From a virus, in the IMG/VR virus record IMGVR_UViG_3300020055_000001, positions 1-43,686 of that record: a stretch of DNA of 43,686 nucleotides; one strand, given 5' to 3'. This document shows positions 35,865 through 43,686 of the stretch, one piece after another. The translations under genes were made by a program, and so were the position numbers. Below the pieces are notes generated by a model. That model had not been told where the DNA came from and did not search any database. It worked only from the letters and a program-made list of their open reading frames with translations. Each line of letters opens with the position of its first letter. Position 1 is the stretch's first letter.

Positions 35865-36683
35865 ATGACGATTGACTTCACAGGGACGGGTCAGGGATTA
35901 AGCCTGACGGGTACGAACTTCGAGAGCAAAGTAGACGAGTTCAACAGAAAATTTAGGGAAGCGACGGGCATGAACTCCGGTTCTGTCGGAAGTGACCCTA
36001 CCGAATTTGCTGTCCCTGTCGGCCCTGGTCGAATGGTTGGAACAGACACGTTCGTTAACCCTGACGCTCCTTACATATCTCTGTATGACGCTCGCCGCGA
36101 AGTGTTCCCAACGATGACGAACACCGAGATCAAGCAAAAACTCTTGGAAATGAAGGCGACTGACCCGAAGCAATACAAGGATTTTCTCGACTTGATGGAT
36201 AAGTCTGGATATGACGACGTTGATGAAATGCTTCAGGGGGCCGCTCTCGCTAAGCAGGATGTGAATGAGTTCCTAACCAGTCGCGCAGACATGGGTTTGT
36301 TTGGTTCTGGCTCGGGTGGTCCGACGACCACGGTGACAACGAACGAGTCCAATCGTGGTCAGGCGTTCACGACAGTCAACCCGCAGTTTGAGGCTGGCCT
36401 AGGTCGTCAGGTAAACCCCGATGAGGTCGCAGATTTTCAGAAGACTCTTAACCAGTTCGAGCGTGCAAACCCGTATGTGACGACTTCCGGTAGGGGTTTC
36501 TCTAAGACTACTGGTGGGTTCAACCCCGCTGAACTGGCTCGGTCTTACGTCCAAGGGCAAGAGGATTACGCAGAGTCTCAGGTTGCGTCGAACTTCCTTG
36601 GTGTTCTTGATGGCATTCTTGCAGATCCAAGAAATCGACCTGGCCCTGATCTTCAGGAGCGCATGTCGAGGATGGGCTACTAA
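35865..36683 (+). CDS. 272-aa virion protein, unknown
   Basis: ATG 35865, one base after the giant gene. The N-terminus is Gly/Thr-rich, the middle a helix (E-I-K-Q-K-L-L-E-M-K-A-T-D-P-K-Q-Y-K-D-F-L), followed by a flexible Gly/Thr/Asn stretch and a C-terminal helix. It probably belongs with the giant protein and the two genes after it in an internal or ejection complex (position only). Confidence 0.65.
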   Translation: MTIDFTGTGQGLSLTGTNFESKVDEFNRKFREATGMNSGSVGSDPTEFAVPVGPGRMVGTDTFVNPDAPYISLYDARREVFPTMTNTEIKQKLLEMKATDPKQYKDFLDLMDKSGYDDVDEMLQGAALAKQDVNEFLTSRADMGLFGSGSGGPTTTVTTNESNRGQAFTTVNPQFEAGLGRQVNPDEVADFQKTLNQFERANPYVTTSGRGFSKTTGGFNPAELARSYVQGQEDYAESQVASNFLGVLDGILADPRNRPGPDLQERMSRMGY

Positions 36684-37705
36684 TGGTCTACAACCCGTTG
36701 GATGAAAACAACGACGGCAAGGTCTCCAAGAAGGAGATGAAACGCTTCAATAAAGGGAAGCGCCAAATCGACACCTTTGAGACTGAGAAGTATGCACAGC
36801 AGTTCGGGTACGGAGCGGCCTACCTTGACAAGAACCCGCAACTCATTGCTCTTTTCAATGAGATGATTGGTGATCTTGTCACCGATGCCTCCATCATTGA
36901 GGCTCGCATCAAGGGAAGCGACTGGTTCCGTAAGTACAACGCTGAGTGGCAGGAGAAGGACAAGCAGCGTTCGGAGTTGGGCGAGGACGCTTTCAACGCG
37001 ATCATCGACAACGATGTCGAGGAGTTGCGTAAGAGGTTCGAGGCTCGCGGTGCAACCGTTCCTCCTGACGAGGTTCTTCGAGACTTGGCTACTAAGTCCT
37101 TCTACGGAGTTTCAGAGCGTCGTAAGAGTTACGAGGATTACGACGAAGAATGGCTCGACGACATCGTTAATGGCTACGTCAACTTCGATAACACCCAGAT
37201 GGTCGGTGGCATTGAGGTCTTCGATTTCGACGGTGAGGCGGGTGTTAAGTCAGATGAGTTGTATCAACTTGCTCGGAACTATGGCATTGACACCTCTATG
37301 TCGAACACCGCTTTTACTTCTTGGTTTAGAACGACCCTCAATCGTTACCTCGATGGTGACATCAAGAGGGATGCTCTGGATCAGGAACTTAAGGACATGG
37401 CTAAGGGCTTGTACCCAGGTCTCGCTAAGCAGATTGATAACGGGTACGACGTTGTTACCGCTATCAATCCCTACCAAAAGGTGATGGCTCAAGAGTTGGA
37501 ACTTCCTGATCTTGACTTCAATGACCCGCTCATGCAGAGAGTCGTGAACTCAATGGGAGAAGACGGTGAATGGCAGCCTCTTAATCTTTATGACGCTCGA
37601 ATGATGGCGCGTAAGGATGAGCGGTTTGACTACACCTCTACGGCTATTAAGGAGAAGACCGACATCGCATCGCGGATTCTCAAAGACTTCGGGTTCTTGG
37701 GGTAG
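36683..37705 (+). CDS. Virion protein with an N-terminal EF-hand loop
   Basis: 340 aa. Residues 7-18 (D-E-N-N-D-G-K-V-S-K-K-E) are a textbook EF-hand/dockerin calcium loop: acidic or Asn at positions 1, 3 and 5, Gly at 6, Val at 8, Glu at 12. The remainder is helical and acidic (V-E-E-L-R-K-R-F-E-A-R-G, D-L-A-T-K-S-F-Y-G-V). Its one-base overlap with the previous stop places it in the same virion set. Calcium could trigger assembly or ejection (inference). Confidence 0.7.
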   Translation: MVYNPLDENNDGKVSKKEMKRFNKGKRQIDTFETEKYAQQFGYGAAYLDKNPQLIALFNEMIGDLVTDASIIEARIKGSDWFRKYNAEWQEKDKQRSELGEDAFNAIIDNDVEELRKRFEARGATVPPDEVLRDLATKSFYGVSERRKSYEDYDEEWLDDIVNGYVNFDNTQMVGGIEVFDFDGEAGVKSDELYQLARNYGIDTSMSNTAFTSWFRTTLNRYLDGDIKRDALDQELKDMAKGLYPGLAKQIDNGYDVVTAINPYQKVMAQELELPDLDFNDPLMQRVVNSMGEDGEWQPLNLYDARMMARKDERFDYTSTAIKEKTDIASRILKDFGFLG

Positions 37706-37708
37706 CGC

Positions 37709-38917
37709 ATGGTTGATATCAACAGAATTGACCTAGCCGCCCTTCAACAACTGCAAGCCGATCTGGATCGCCAGACGAGCACTCCGCAGGGGCGAAATGA
37801 ACTTGACTCATTCCTTGCGGCGAACTCATCGGGGTATTACCAGAGTGTTCAGGAGGCGATACCCCAGCCACCGCCACGGCAGAACGACGACCCACCGCCA
37901 GCGCCCACGGTCACAGGCACTTACCAGAAGAGAATCCTTGGCGGCTACCTAGTCACGATGGAGCGCCTGTCAAATGGGACAGAGCGCGAGATTTACCGTG
38001 AGCGTTCTCAGTCTGCCGGTGATGCAGTCAACCTGATGTTCCAGAACCTTGGCCTTGGTCAAGGTCTCATCGACAGTATTAACGCCAGCATCAAGAGTTT
38101 GTACGCTAACTTCCTTGACCCGTCCGAGGCACAGATCTTGAACGAGATCTACACCTCTGACGCTTACAAGCAACGCTTCAAGGGCAATGAGATTATTCGT
38201 CAACGGTTGGCTAATGGTCAAGGTCGCCCAGGCGACCGCATGTTGACACCCGCTCAGTACATCGAGCAGGAACGCCAGTACCGGGAAATCCTGCAATCCG
38301 CTGATATGCCTGGTGGCTTCTACGACTCACCTGATGATTTCACAAATCTGATCGGCAACAGCATCAGCGTTGCTGAGTTCCGCAATCGAGTTGACACGGC
38401 ATACGCGGCGCTCAACGAGGCAGATGACTTCTTGAAGGAGCAGTTATCTACATACTATGGATTGACGACGGGCGAGATGGTTTCGTACTTGTTGGACCCG
38501 GCAAGGGCGACCCCGATTTTGAATCAGAGGCAAACCAACAATCCGTATGGACTGAACTCGTACAGAGAATTGCAGCGGCAGTACGAGACAGCCGAGGTGG
38601 GCGCTGCAAGCGAGCGGCTTGGCGGGAAAGATATATCCAGGGGATTCGCTGAAGAGTTTGTTGATGCTGGCAAGGCTGATAAGGCTGAGCAGGCATTCTC
38701 TACGGCAGTTGCGATGGAAGGCGATGTCACTCGCCTTGGCAAGTTGTACGGCGATGACACGATGAATTATCAGGGTATCGCTCGTGAGGCTGCTTCGTTA
38801 ACTGGTGGCGCTGCCATAGGCAAGCGTCGTCGTAAGTTCGCCAGTAAAGAGCGAGCACAGTTCAAGAAGGAAAGTGCTCTCGGGCGAGGTTCCTTGTCCA
38901 AGAGAACAGACGTTTAA
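37709..38917 (+). CDS. 402-aa virion protein, last of the internal-protein set
   Basis: N-terminal helix, a Pro-rich linker near 50-68 (P-Q-P-P-P-R-Q-N-D-D-P-P-P-A-P), then a long helical body (G-L-G-Q-G-L-I-D-S-I-N-A-S-I-K-S-L) and a basic C-terminus (G-K-R-R-R-K-F-A-S-K-E-R). The basic end could contact packaged DNA. No family was recognised. Confidence 0.65.
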   Translation: MVDINRIDLAALQQLQADLDRQTSTPQGRNELDSFLAANSSGYYQSVQEAIPQPPPRQNDDPPPAPTVTGTYQKRILGGYLVTMERLSNGTEREIYRERSQSAGDAVNLMFQNLGLGQGLIDSINASIKSLYANFLDPSEAQILNEIYTSDAYKQRFKGNEIIRQRLANGQGRPGDRMLTPAQYIEQERQYREILQSADMPGGFYDSPDDFTNLIGNSISVAEFRNRVDTAYAALNEADDFLKEQLSTYYGLTTGEMVSYLLDPARATPILNQRQTNNPYGLNSYRELQRQYETAEVGAASERLGGKDISRGFAEEFVDAGKADKAEQAFSTAVAMEGDVTRLGKLYGDDTMNYQGIAREAASLTGGAAIGKRRRKFASKERAQFKKESALGRGSLSKRTDV

Positions 38918-38924
38918 TACGTCG

Positions 38925-39003
38925 GGGCATGACAGGTTAGAAGGAAAACGTAAAGCATCGCTCTACAACTTCCTTAACTCCCGTTCGATTCGGGACATGT
39001 CCA
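38925..39003 (+). ncRNA. tRNA-like structured RNA with long arm and no D-arm
   Basis: Acceptor-like stem: GGGCATG (38925-38931) pairs with CATGTCC (38996-39002), 7 bp with one G-U, then an unpaired A. T-arm: TCCCG/CGGGA (38979-38995) around loop TTCGATT, which fits the TTCRANY consensus and joins the acceptor stem with no gap, as in tRNA. Between them is one long imperfect hairpin (38936-38978): GTT/AAC, AAGGAA/TTCCTT, GTA/TAC, AGC/GCT, with a symmetric AAC/AAC internal loop and triloop ATC. No canonical D-arm or anticodon loop is present. It lies in the untranslated gap before the scaffold gene. Confidence 0.5.
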
Positions 39004-39133
39004 CCCATAGCAGGATCGGTCGGCCCCTGCGTGAGTAGTAGTCCGATAGTCGCTACAGCCATTCGCGGTAACCCCCTTGACGCGATGTGGGTAGTGCAAC
39101 CCGAAGAAGGGCATACACAGAAAGGGTGTACCG
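39004..39133 (+). other. Structured untranslated leader of the scaffold/capsid genes
   Basis: 130 bases with no gene. Possible hairpins: GCAGG/CCTGC (39010-39030), GTAG/CTAC (39036-39056), CATTCGCG/CGCGATG (39060-39087, one bulge) and GGGT/ACCC (39089-39102). With the tRNA-like element before it, the whole 200-base gap looks like folded RNA. The ATG of the scaffold gene follows at 39134, with AAAGGGTG upstream. Confidence 0.4.
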
Positions 39134-39604
39134 ATGGCCCAATACGAGAATGAATACGATGAAGAGTCGATGTCCGGCTCTGATCTGATTAAGCACCTTC
39201 GCAAGCAGATCAAGGATCTGTCTTCAACGCTCGATGAGCGTGACGATCAACTCGATGAGTTGTACGCGGAGGTTAGGTTCAACGACCTAGCAGCAGCACT
39301 CGAAGAGTCTGGCGTAAGTCCAGCACTTGCACAGTATGTGCCGGATGAGGTTGAGGATATGGATGACCTCTACGACTGGCTTGACGATAACGCTGAGATA
39401 TTCGGCATTGAGGCTGTCGATGACGAAGGACAGGATTATGAAGAGGAGCAATCCTTAATTGATCCGGCAGTCGTTCGTGCCGCAGAAGATATGGCTCGGT
39501 TAACGGACGGTGGGATTGACCCCACCGTTGGCACATCTGTCGAGGACTTGATTAATTCAGCGCAAAGTCCCGAAGAGTTGCAAGCCATTCTACGCGGTCA
39601 GTAA
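39134..39604 (+). CDS. Capsid scaffolding protein
   Basis: 156 aa, strongly acidic. A coiled-coil-like N-terminal half (L-I-K-H-L-R-K-Q-I-K-D-L-S-S-T-L-D-E-R-D-D-Q-L-D-E-L-Y) is followed by acidic segments and a final short helix (P-E-E-L-Q-A-I-L-R-G-Q). Charge, coiled coil and place directly before the capsid gene are those of phage scaffolding proteins that template the prohead and are then removed. Confidence 0.8.
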   Translation: MAQYENEYDEESMSGSDLIKHLRKQIKDLSSTLDERDDQLDELYAEVRFNDLAAALEESGVSPALAQYVPDEVEDMDDLYDWLDDNAEIFGIEAVDDEGQDYEEEQSLIDPAVVRAAEDMARLTDGGIDPTVGTSVEDLINSAQSPEELQAILRGQ

Positions 39605-39637
39605 TCGGTCCCAACGAAAAAGTGAAAGGAGGCGAAG

Positions 39638-40636
39638 ATGGCTAACAACCCAATCGGTACCACGAGTCACACTCATACCGCTGACTCGACCAGTACCACC
39701 ACGATGGGGCACTTGGTTGTCACCGCCTACGACAAATTCGTTGAGATGGCCCTTCGCTCGGAACCCATGTTCCGTAAATTCGCCGATAAGAAGCCGGTTG
39801 ATGTTACATCGCCGGGTTCTACTGTCGTTTTCCAACTGCATAACGACATTGCGCGGGTTACTGCGGCTCTCAACGAGACTCAGGACATTACCTCTACTGC
39901 GATGGAGAACACCAACAAGGTTGCTGTTACCGTCAATGAATATGGTAATGCCGTAACGACCACGGAGCGTTTGTCTTTGGAGGCTATCTCCAAGGTGGAC
40001 CCAGCCGTGGCCGACATACTCGCGTTTAATCAACGCGACAGCCTTGACGCTCTGGTGTGGGCAGTCATGGTTGGTGCTCAGACAGCATTCACCAACTCTG
40101 CCGGGGCTTCAAGTACCCCGGCTCTGCCTGGTGAGAACCTGTCTGGCGGCACGCCTGGAACCATCACCTCGGCTTCCATTCGGAAGGCGGTCAGCAAGTT
40201 GCGCGGCGCTAACGTCCAGCCCCGCGAAGGTTCCTACTTCATGGGCTTCATGCACCCAGATGTTTCTTTCGATCTTCGGAGCGAAGCAAACACCCAGGGT
40301 AATGACCAATGGCGTGCGCCTCACATCTACAACGACACCGGAACCGGAGCGATCTGGGACGGCGAAGTTGGAGTGTATGAGGGAGTCAAGTGGGTAGAGA
40401 CTCCGCGTGCAGAATCCCAGTCGGGTTCTGGCGCGAACAAGATCTACGACACCTTGATTATCGGCAAGCAGGCGCTTGTCGAAGCGGTTCAGTACGAACC
40501 GAAGACGATTGTAGCGCCGGACGTTGACAAGTTGCGTCGTTTCCGCACGGTGGGCTGGAAAGCCTTCCTCGGCTGGAACACGTTCCGCAACGAAGCGCGT
40601 TACAGCATCAAGGTCAAGAGCAGCATCGCTGCCTAG
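39638..40636 (+). CDS. Major capsid protein
   Basis: 332 aa, after a strong AAAGGAGGCG binding site. The T-H-T-A-D-S-T-S-T-T-T-M-G-H-L N-terminus, the F-x-x-x-A-L-R-S-E-P-M-F-R-K-F-A-D motif, and G-S-T-V-V-F-Q-L match the N4 gp56-like capsid family (HK97-type fold) as I know it. Position after the scaffold gene and the strong binding site support the call. It is followed by a UUCG-loop hairpin, which would favour high capsid mRNA levels. Confidence 0.85.
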   Translation: MANNPIGTTSHTHTADSTSTTTMGHLVVTAYDKFVEMALRSEPMFRKFADKKPVDVTSPGSTVVFQLHNDIARVTAALNETQDITSTAMENTNKVAVTVNEYGNAVTTTERLSLEAISKVDPAVADILAFNQRDSLDALVWAVMVGAQTAFTNSAGASSTPALPGENLSGGTPGTITSASIRKAVSKLRGANVQPREGSYFMGFMHPDVSFDLRSEANTQGNDQWRAPHIYNDTGTGAIWDGEVGVYEGVKWVETPRAESQSGSGANKIYDTLIIGKQALVEAVQYEPKTIVAPDVDKLRRFRTVGWKAFLGWNTFRNEARYSIKVKSSIAA

Positions 40637-40646
40637 CCGTTGTGTG

Positions 40647-40674
40647 GAGGGGTCGGCCTTCGGGTCGGCCCCTC
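40647..40674 (+). terminator. UUCG-loop hairpin after the capsid gene
   Basis: GAGGGGTCGGCC and GGTCGGCCCCTC pair over 12 bp with two G-U pairs, closing on TTCG with a C-G pair (+ strand). There is no T-run, so it could be a partial terminator or mRNA 3' stabiliser, letting capsid be made in excess over downstream genes. Confidence 0.75.
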
Positions 40675-40692
40675 TGCCATGACAAGGAAGAC

Positions 40693-40944
40693 ATGCCAAC
40701 TTTTACGACTCCCCATCGTCACATTAAGTACGGGTTACCGAACCCTTTGTGGTGGGCTGAAGTTGTCGAGGGATATTGGGTTGTTAAGACAGCCGAAGGG
40801 ACTTGGCAACAACTTGTTTGCCCCACCCCTGAATTTATTAAAACGTGTCAAGCCTCTTATCAGGGAGGCATGATCCACGAAATCACTCAAGCAGAAGCCG
40901 ACGAACTGACGGCAGGCGGTTACGGAAGTTATGTCACTACATAA
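40693..40944 (+). CDS. 83-aa head-region protein, unknown
   Basis: ATG 40693 after GGAAG. A beta-rich chain with many Trp and Tyr (L-W-W-A-E-V-V-E-G-Y-W-V-V-K-T) and a C-terminal helix (I-T-Q-A-E-A-D-E-L-T-A-G-G-Y). It lies between capsid and connector genes, so it may be a head-completion or decoration protein. No family was recognised. Confidence 0.65.
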   Translation: MPTFTTPHRHIKYGLPNPLWWAEVVEGYWVVKTAEGTWQQLVCPTPEFIKTCQASYQGGMIHEITQAEADELTAGGYGSYVTT

Positions 40945-41170
40945 GCACATCACACACCCCGAGTTTGTCGAGGGTTGCTTCGGCTGTAAGGCATCTACTT
41001 TGCAATGGGTCTCGATGGACGCTCAGAACAAGAACCGGGCGAATGACCGGGAGTTGGATGCTTACAGGTCTGCCCGTAAGCAGGGCATTCAGCCGAGGTC
41101 TACGAAGATGAAAGATATTACCCTTGCTGTTCGCGCCTCTGAGGAAGTCGGTCGGGCGGTCAAGGCATGA
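40931..41170 (+). CDS. 79-aa conserved phage protein, unknown
   Basis: Overlaps the upstream gene by 14 bases and the connector by 4. The start H-P-E-F-V-E-G-C-F-G-C-K-A-S-T-L-Q is a block I have seen in small actinobacteriophage proteins; C-F-G-C plus nearby His could bind metal. The rest is basic and helical (A-Y-R-S-A-R-K-Q-G-I-Q-P). Role unknown. Confidence 0.65.
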   Translation: MSLHKHITHPEFVEGCFGCKASTLQWVSMDAQNKNRANDRELDAYRSARKQGIQPRSTKMKDITLAVRASEEVGRAVKA

Positions 41171-42060
41171 GCACTTTCCTTGAAATTACAGAAGAAACTC
41201 TTGCAGAGATCTCTTCGTATGTTCGCAACCAGGAATCCCTCACGGTTCTGTTGCAGTCGGTTTCGGATACTGACTTGACCTTCACGGTTGATGACGCGAC
41301 CGCTCTTAGTCGAGGCATCGTAGAGATTGACAACGAACTTATTTACGTCAAGTCCGTCAACAAGACCGCTGGCACGGTCGAGATCATGCCCGGTGGTCGG
41401 GGCTTCCGTGGAAGCACCGCTGCTGCTCACTCTGTAAATGCCATTATTCGGAATAATCCGACATTCCCCCGAAGTCAGGTAAAACGGGCACTCAACGACA
41501 CGATCCAGGGCATTGACCTCGTTGCAATCGGCAGTCACACCTTCACCTTCGACGGCATTACTTACGCCTATCCCCTGCCGACGGACTTTGAGGAAATTAC
41601 TGGGGTCTCATTCGACGCGGTTGGGCCGACGGATGTTTGGCACCTTCTAAAGCGGTATCGAGTGGACAGGAACTTCAGGGTTGACGGTGACCCCAACACC
41701 GTCAGGTCAGCCATTGTCTTGCTTGAGGCTCCTATGGCTGGTCGAGATGTTCGTGTGCAATACACGAAGTACCCGTCTCCCCTGGTGAACGACTCGGACA
41801 ACTTTGCGTCCACAAGCGGTCTTCCGCAATCAGCGGAAGACGTTATCCGTCTTGGTGCTATGTGGCGTTTGGTGAGCACGATTGACCCCGGCAAGGTGAC
41901 GGCGGTGTCGCCTTCGGCAGACGTTATGGATGCTCCCTTCGAGGTGGGGCAGTCCTCCTCCGTTGCTCGCTACTTGTACCAGTTGTTCGGTGTTCGTCTG
42001 GCTGAAGAGAAGGCGAAGCAACAGAAAAATTATCTATCAATCATTCAGTACGCGAGGTAA
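41167..42060 (+). CDS. Head-tail connector/adaptor protein candidate
   Basis: 297 aa. An N-terminal beta domain (about 20-95; L-T-F-T-V-D-D-A-T, G-T-V-E-I-M-P-G-G-R-G-F-R-G-S-T-A-A-A-H) resembles modules in phage tail-fibre and connector proteins. Residues about 95-297 are mostly helical with a beta insert and end E-K-A-K-Q-Q-K-N-Y-L-S-I-I-Q-Y-A-R. The order capsid, small protein, this gene, tail fibre suggests an adaptor like the podoviral tail-tube protein below the portal. Confidence 0.6.
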   Translation: MSTFLEITEETLAEISSYVRNQESLTVLLQSVSDTDLTFTVDDATALSRGIVEIDNELIYVKSVNKTAGTVEIMPGGRGFRGSTAAAHSVNAIIRNNPTFPRSQVKRALNDTIQGIDLVAIGSHTFTFDGITYAYPLPTDFEEITGVSFDAVGPTDVWHLLKRYRVDRNFRVDGDPNTVRSAIVLLEAPMAGRDVRVQYTKYPSPLVNDSDNFASTSGLPQSAEDVIRLGAMWRLVSTIDPGKVTAVSPSADVMDAPFEVGQSSSVARYLYQLFGVRLAEEKAKQQKNYLSIIQYAR

Positions 42061-42066
42061 GAAAGT

Positions 42067-43464
42067 ATGGGAACTCCCGCTCGGTATTACTCTTCCACAG
42101 CAGTAACCACGACACTTTCGCTGTCTATCTCCTCAACCGACGTTGCTATTCAGGTTGCTTCATCGAGCGGTTTCCCGTCCAGTTATCCGTTCACCTTGAT
42201 CTTGGCGAAGGACTCGGCGAACGAAGAGATCCTGACGGTGACTGCGTTAGTTGGCTCTCAGTTTACGGTCACGCGAGGTGTCGATGGAACGTCTGCACGA
42301 AGCCATACGGCTGGCACTTCTGTTGAGCACGGTGTATCTGCGCTCGACTTCACAGACCAGCGCAGCCATCAGGCTGCCGGATCTAATGTTCACGACATCG
42401 GAGCGTCGTCGAGCGTTGTTGGCACAAACACTACCCAAACGCTGACTAACAAGACTCTAACTTCCACCACTCTTGGTGGTGACTTGGCTGCTGGGTCGAA
42501 CAAGATCACGGATCTTGCTGACCCGACGTTGGCGCAGGATGCGGTGACGAAGAACTGGGCTGAGACGGGCATGTCTAGCCAGTTGGCTCAGGCGACTACG
42601 CAGGCCACTAACGCTGCTACGAGTGCGACTGCGGCTGCGGCATCTGCCGCCGCTGCTCTCGTGAGTGAAGGCAACGCCTCCGCTTCTGAAACGGCTACGG
42701 CTGCTGATGTCGTCTCAACAAATGCTGATGCCGCTTCGACGGCGGCTGATGTTGTCACGACGAACGCGAACGTGGTTTCATCGGCTGCGTCTGCGGCTGC
42801 GGCATTGGCGAGCGAGACGGCGAGCGCAACGTCTGAGACTAATGCCGCTACGTCTGCCACGAACGCTGCGACTAGCGAGACGAACGCTGCTGCCAGTTCG
42901 GTAAGTGCTGCGAACTCTGCTGCGGCTGCCGCCTCATCGTTGGACTCCTTTGATGACAGGTACTTGGGCCAGAAAGCGTCGGCTCCGTCGGTTGACAATG
43001 ACGGTGACGCGCTGGTGACGGGAGCGTTGTACTACGACACGACCGCTCAAGAGATGCGTGTGTATGACGGTGCTGGCTGGTTGGCAGCGTCGGCTGCGAG
43101 TGTTGTCAGTTTGGTTACGTTTGAGTACACCGCCTCTGCCGCTCAAACGGCTTTCACGGGTGCTGACAATAACGGAGTCACTCTTGCGTACAGCATCGGT
43201 TTACAGCAGGTATTCCTGAATGGTGTCTTGCTGGCTCCCGGTGATGACTACACGACTACGGATTCAGGAACTATCACCTTGGCTTCTGGCGCGGCCTTGA
43301 ATGATTACCTGATTGTTTGCGCTTTCTCTAGTTTTGAAGTGGCAAACACTTACACGCAAACGCAAGCGGATGCGTTGTTCTTGACGCAGACGAGCGCGTC
43401 AACAACGTATGCAACTAAAACTGAATTGACTTCTGTTGAAGCATTAGCCCTGTTGGGACTCTGA
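42067..43464 (+). CDS. Tail fibre protein with Ala/Ser/Thr coiled-coil shaft
   Basis: 465 aa. N-terminal domain about 1-95 (G-F-P-S-S-Y-P-F-T-L-I-L, V-T-R-G-V-D-G-T-S-A-R-S-H) is likely the attachment end. T-Q-T-L-T-N-K-T-L-T and I-T-D-L-A-D-P-T-L-A-Q-D-A-V-T-K are common phage fibre motifs. Residues about 180-295 are repeated Ala/Ser/Thr/Asn units, a trimeric coiled-coil shaft as in T7-like fibres. C-terminal domains F-D-D-R-Y-L-G-Q-K and Q-Q-V-F-L-N-G-V-L-L-A-P-G-D-D-Y-T follow. Two adhesin cassettes come next and may sit on this fibre. Confidence 0.85.
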   Translation: MGTPARYYSSTAVTTTLSLSISSTDVAIQVASSSGFPSSYPFTLILAKDSANEEILTVTALVGSQFTVTRGVDGTSARSHTAGTSVEHGVSALDFTDQRSHQAAGSNVHDIGASSSVVGTNTTQTLTNKTLTSTTLGGDLAAGSNKITDLADPTLAQDAVTKNWAETGMSSQLAQATTQATNAATSATAAAASAAAALVSEGNASASETATAADVVSTNADAASTAADVVTTNANVVSSAASAAAALASETASATSETNAATSATNAATSETNAAASSVSAANSAAAAASSLDSFDDRYLGQKASAPSVDNDGDALVTGALYYDTTAQEMRVYDGAGWLAASAASVVSLVTFEYTASAAQTAFTGADNNGVTLAYSIGLQQVFLNGVLLAPGDDYTTTDSGTITLASGAALNDYLIVCAFSSFEVANTYTQTQADALFLTQTSASTTYATKTELTSVEALALLGL

Positions 43465-43475
43465 GGAGATAGGTA

Positions 43476-43686
43476 ATGGCAAACACATTTACGGCATTGT
43501 TCCGTGGGGCTGCTTCGACTGGTAGTACCACGTTGTACACGGTTCCCGCTGCAACTAAGACGCTGGTTACGTCGATCACGGTGGCGAACACCGCTGCCGC
43601 TGACGCGACGTTTGACCTTGAGTTGAACAGCGTTGCGATTGCGAACGATGTGACCGTGGCTGCGAATGATTCGATCACTTGGGAGG
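43476..43686 (+). CDS. Tail-associated beta-rich protein, N-terminal part (gene crosses the circle junction)
   Basis: ATG 43476 with GAGGAGATAG upstream. The frame reads M-A-N-T-F-T-A-L-F-R-G-A-A-S-T-G and runs to the end of the window. 43560-43686 repeats 1-127, so the gene continues at base 128 and stops at 219, for a 100-aa product. See the entry at 1-219 for its relation to the 187-aa protein. It directly follows the tail fibre gene. Confidence 0.8.
   Translation, partial: MANTFTALFRGAASTGSTTLYTVPAATKTLVTSITVANTAAADATFDLELNSVAIANDVTVAANDSITWE
43560..43686. repeat. Terminal direct repeat, right copy (circularity overlap)
   Basis: Identical to bases 1-127. It lies inside the gene starting at 43476, and its frame joins base 1 in register. 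Confidence 0.95.

Noticed and set aside
38925-39003. Ordinary tRNA or an attP core derived from a tRNA 3' end
   Set aside because: No U33-type anticodon loop or D-arm could be drawn, and the element is about 12 kb from the integrase on the circle, so it is reported as tRNA-like only.
1-43686. CRISPR array, insertion sequence or rRNA
   Set aside because: No regularly spaced direct repeats, transposase motifs or rRNA-like sequence seen.

Overview
The window reads as one complete circular genome of a temperate tailed phage of Actinomycetota. Bases 1-127 are repeated exactly at 43560-43686, and a tail gene runs across the junction, so the unique circle is about 43,559 bp. The host call rests on a clear WhiB-type Fe-S regulator. 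A tyrosine integrase with a divergent helix-turn-helix regulator beside it suggests lysogeny. I see terminase, portal, scaffold, capsid, a connector-like protein and several large virion proteins, but no tape measure, major tail protein or tail-assembly chaperones. A short-tailed (podovirus-like) particle is therefore the best inference. No DNA polymerase is visible, so the host replisome is probably used. LAYOUT: 42067-43686 joined to 1-3669 (+) holds the tail fibre and two paralogous adhesin cassettes. 3736-7019 (+) holds holin-like proteins, an M15-type endolysin, a DUF6321-like protein, a large tail protein and a free peptidoglycan-binding domain. 7054-8244 (-) holds a zinc-ribbon protein and the integrase. 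8245-9187 is a regulatory region around the putative repressor, with DnaA-box-like sites and an operator-like palindrome. 9188-15963 (+) is an early operon of replication and regulatory genes, tightly packed with overlapping starts and stops: a Cas4-like nuclease split in two, a RecA/DnaB-fold ATPase, WhiB, a Holliday-resolvase-like nuclease, a primase split into zinc-finger and TOPRIM polypeptides, a lysozyme-like protein, a 3'-5' exonuclease and a sigma-like factor. 15964-16133 is a convergent boundary with a terminator and a possible structured RNA. 16134-23239 (-) is a leftward array of about 23 small, mostly unknown genes, many Cys-rich, separated by hairpins that carry UUCG loops on the transcribed strand. 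23240-23780 is a 540-base divergent control region. 23781-42060 (+) is the late module: HNH-like protein, terminase, portal, a very basic 731-aa protein, a 1552-aa virion protein and its neighbours, a structured RNA candidate with a tRNA-like T-arm and acceptor stem at 38925-39003, scaffold, capsid and connector. HOW IT FITS TOGETHER: a repressor candidate and the repeated 8-mer GCAGGGTG (13 exact copies, concentrated in control regions and gene junctions) suggest a dispersed-operator immunity circuit. The sigma-like factor and WhiB could then switch to the late promoter near 23720. Coordinates and translations were worked out by hand from the sequence. Function calls come from motif recognition without database searches.
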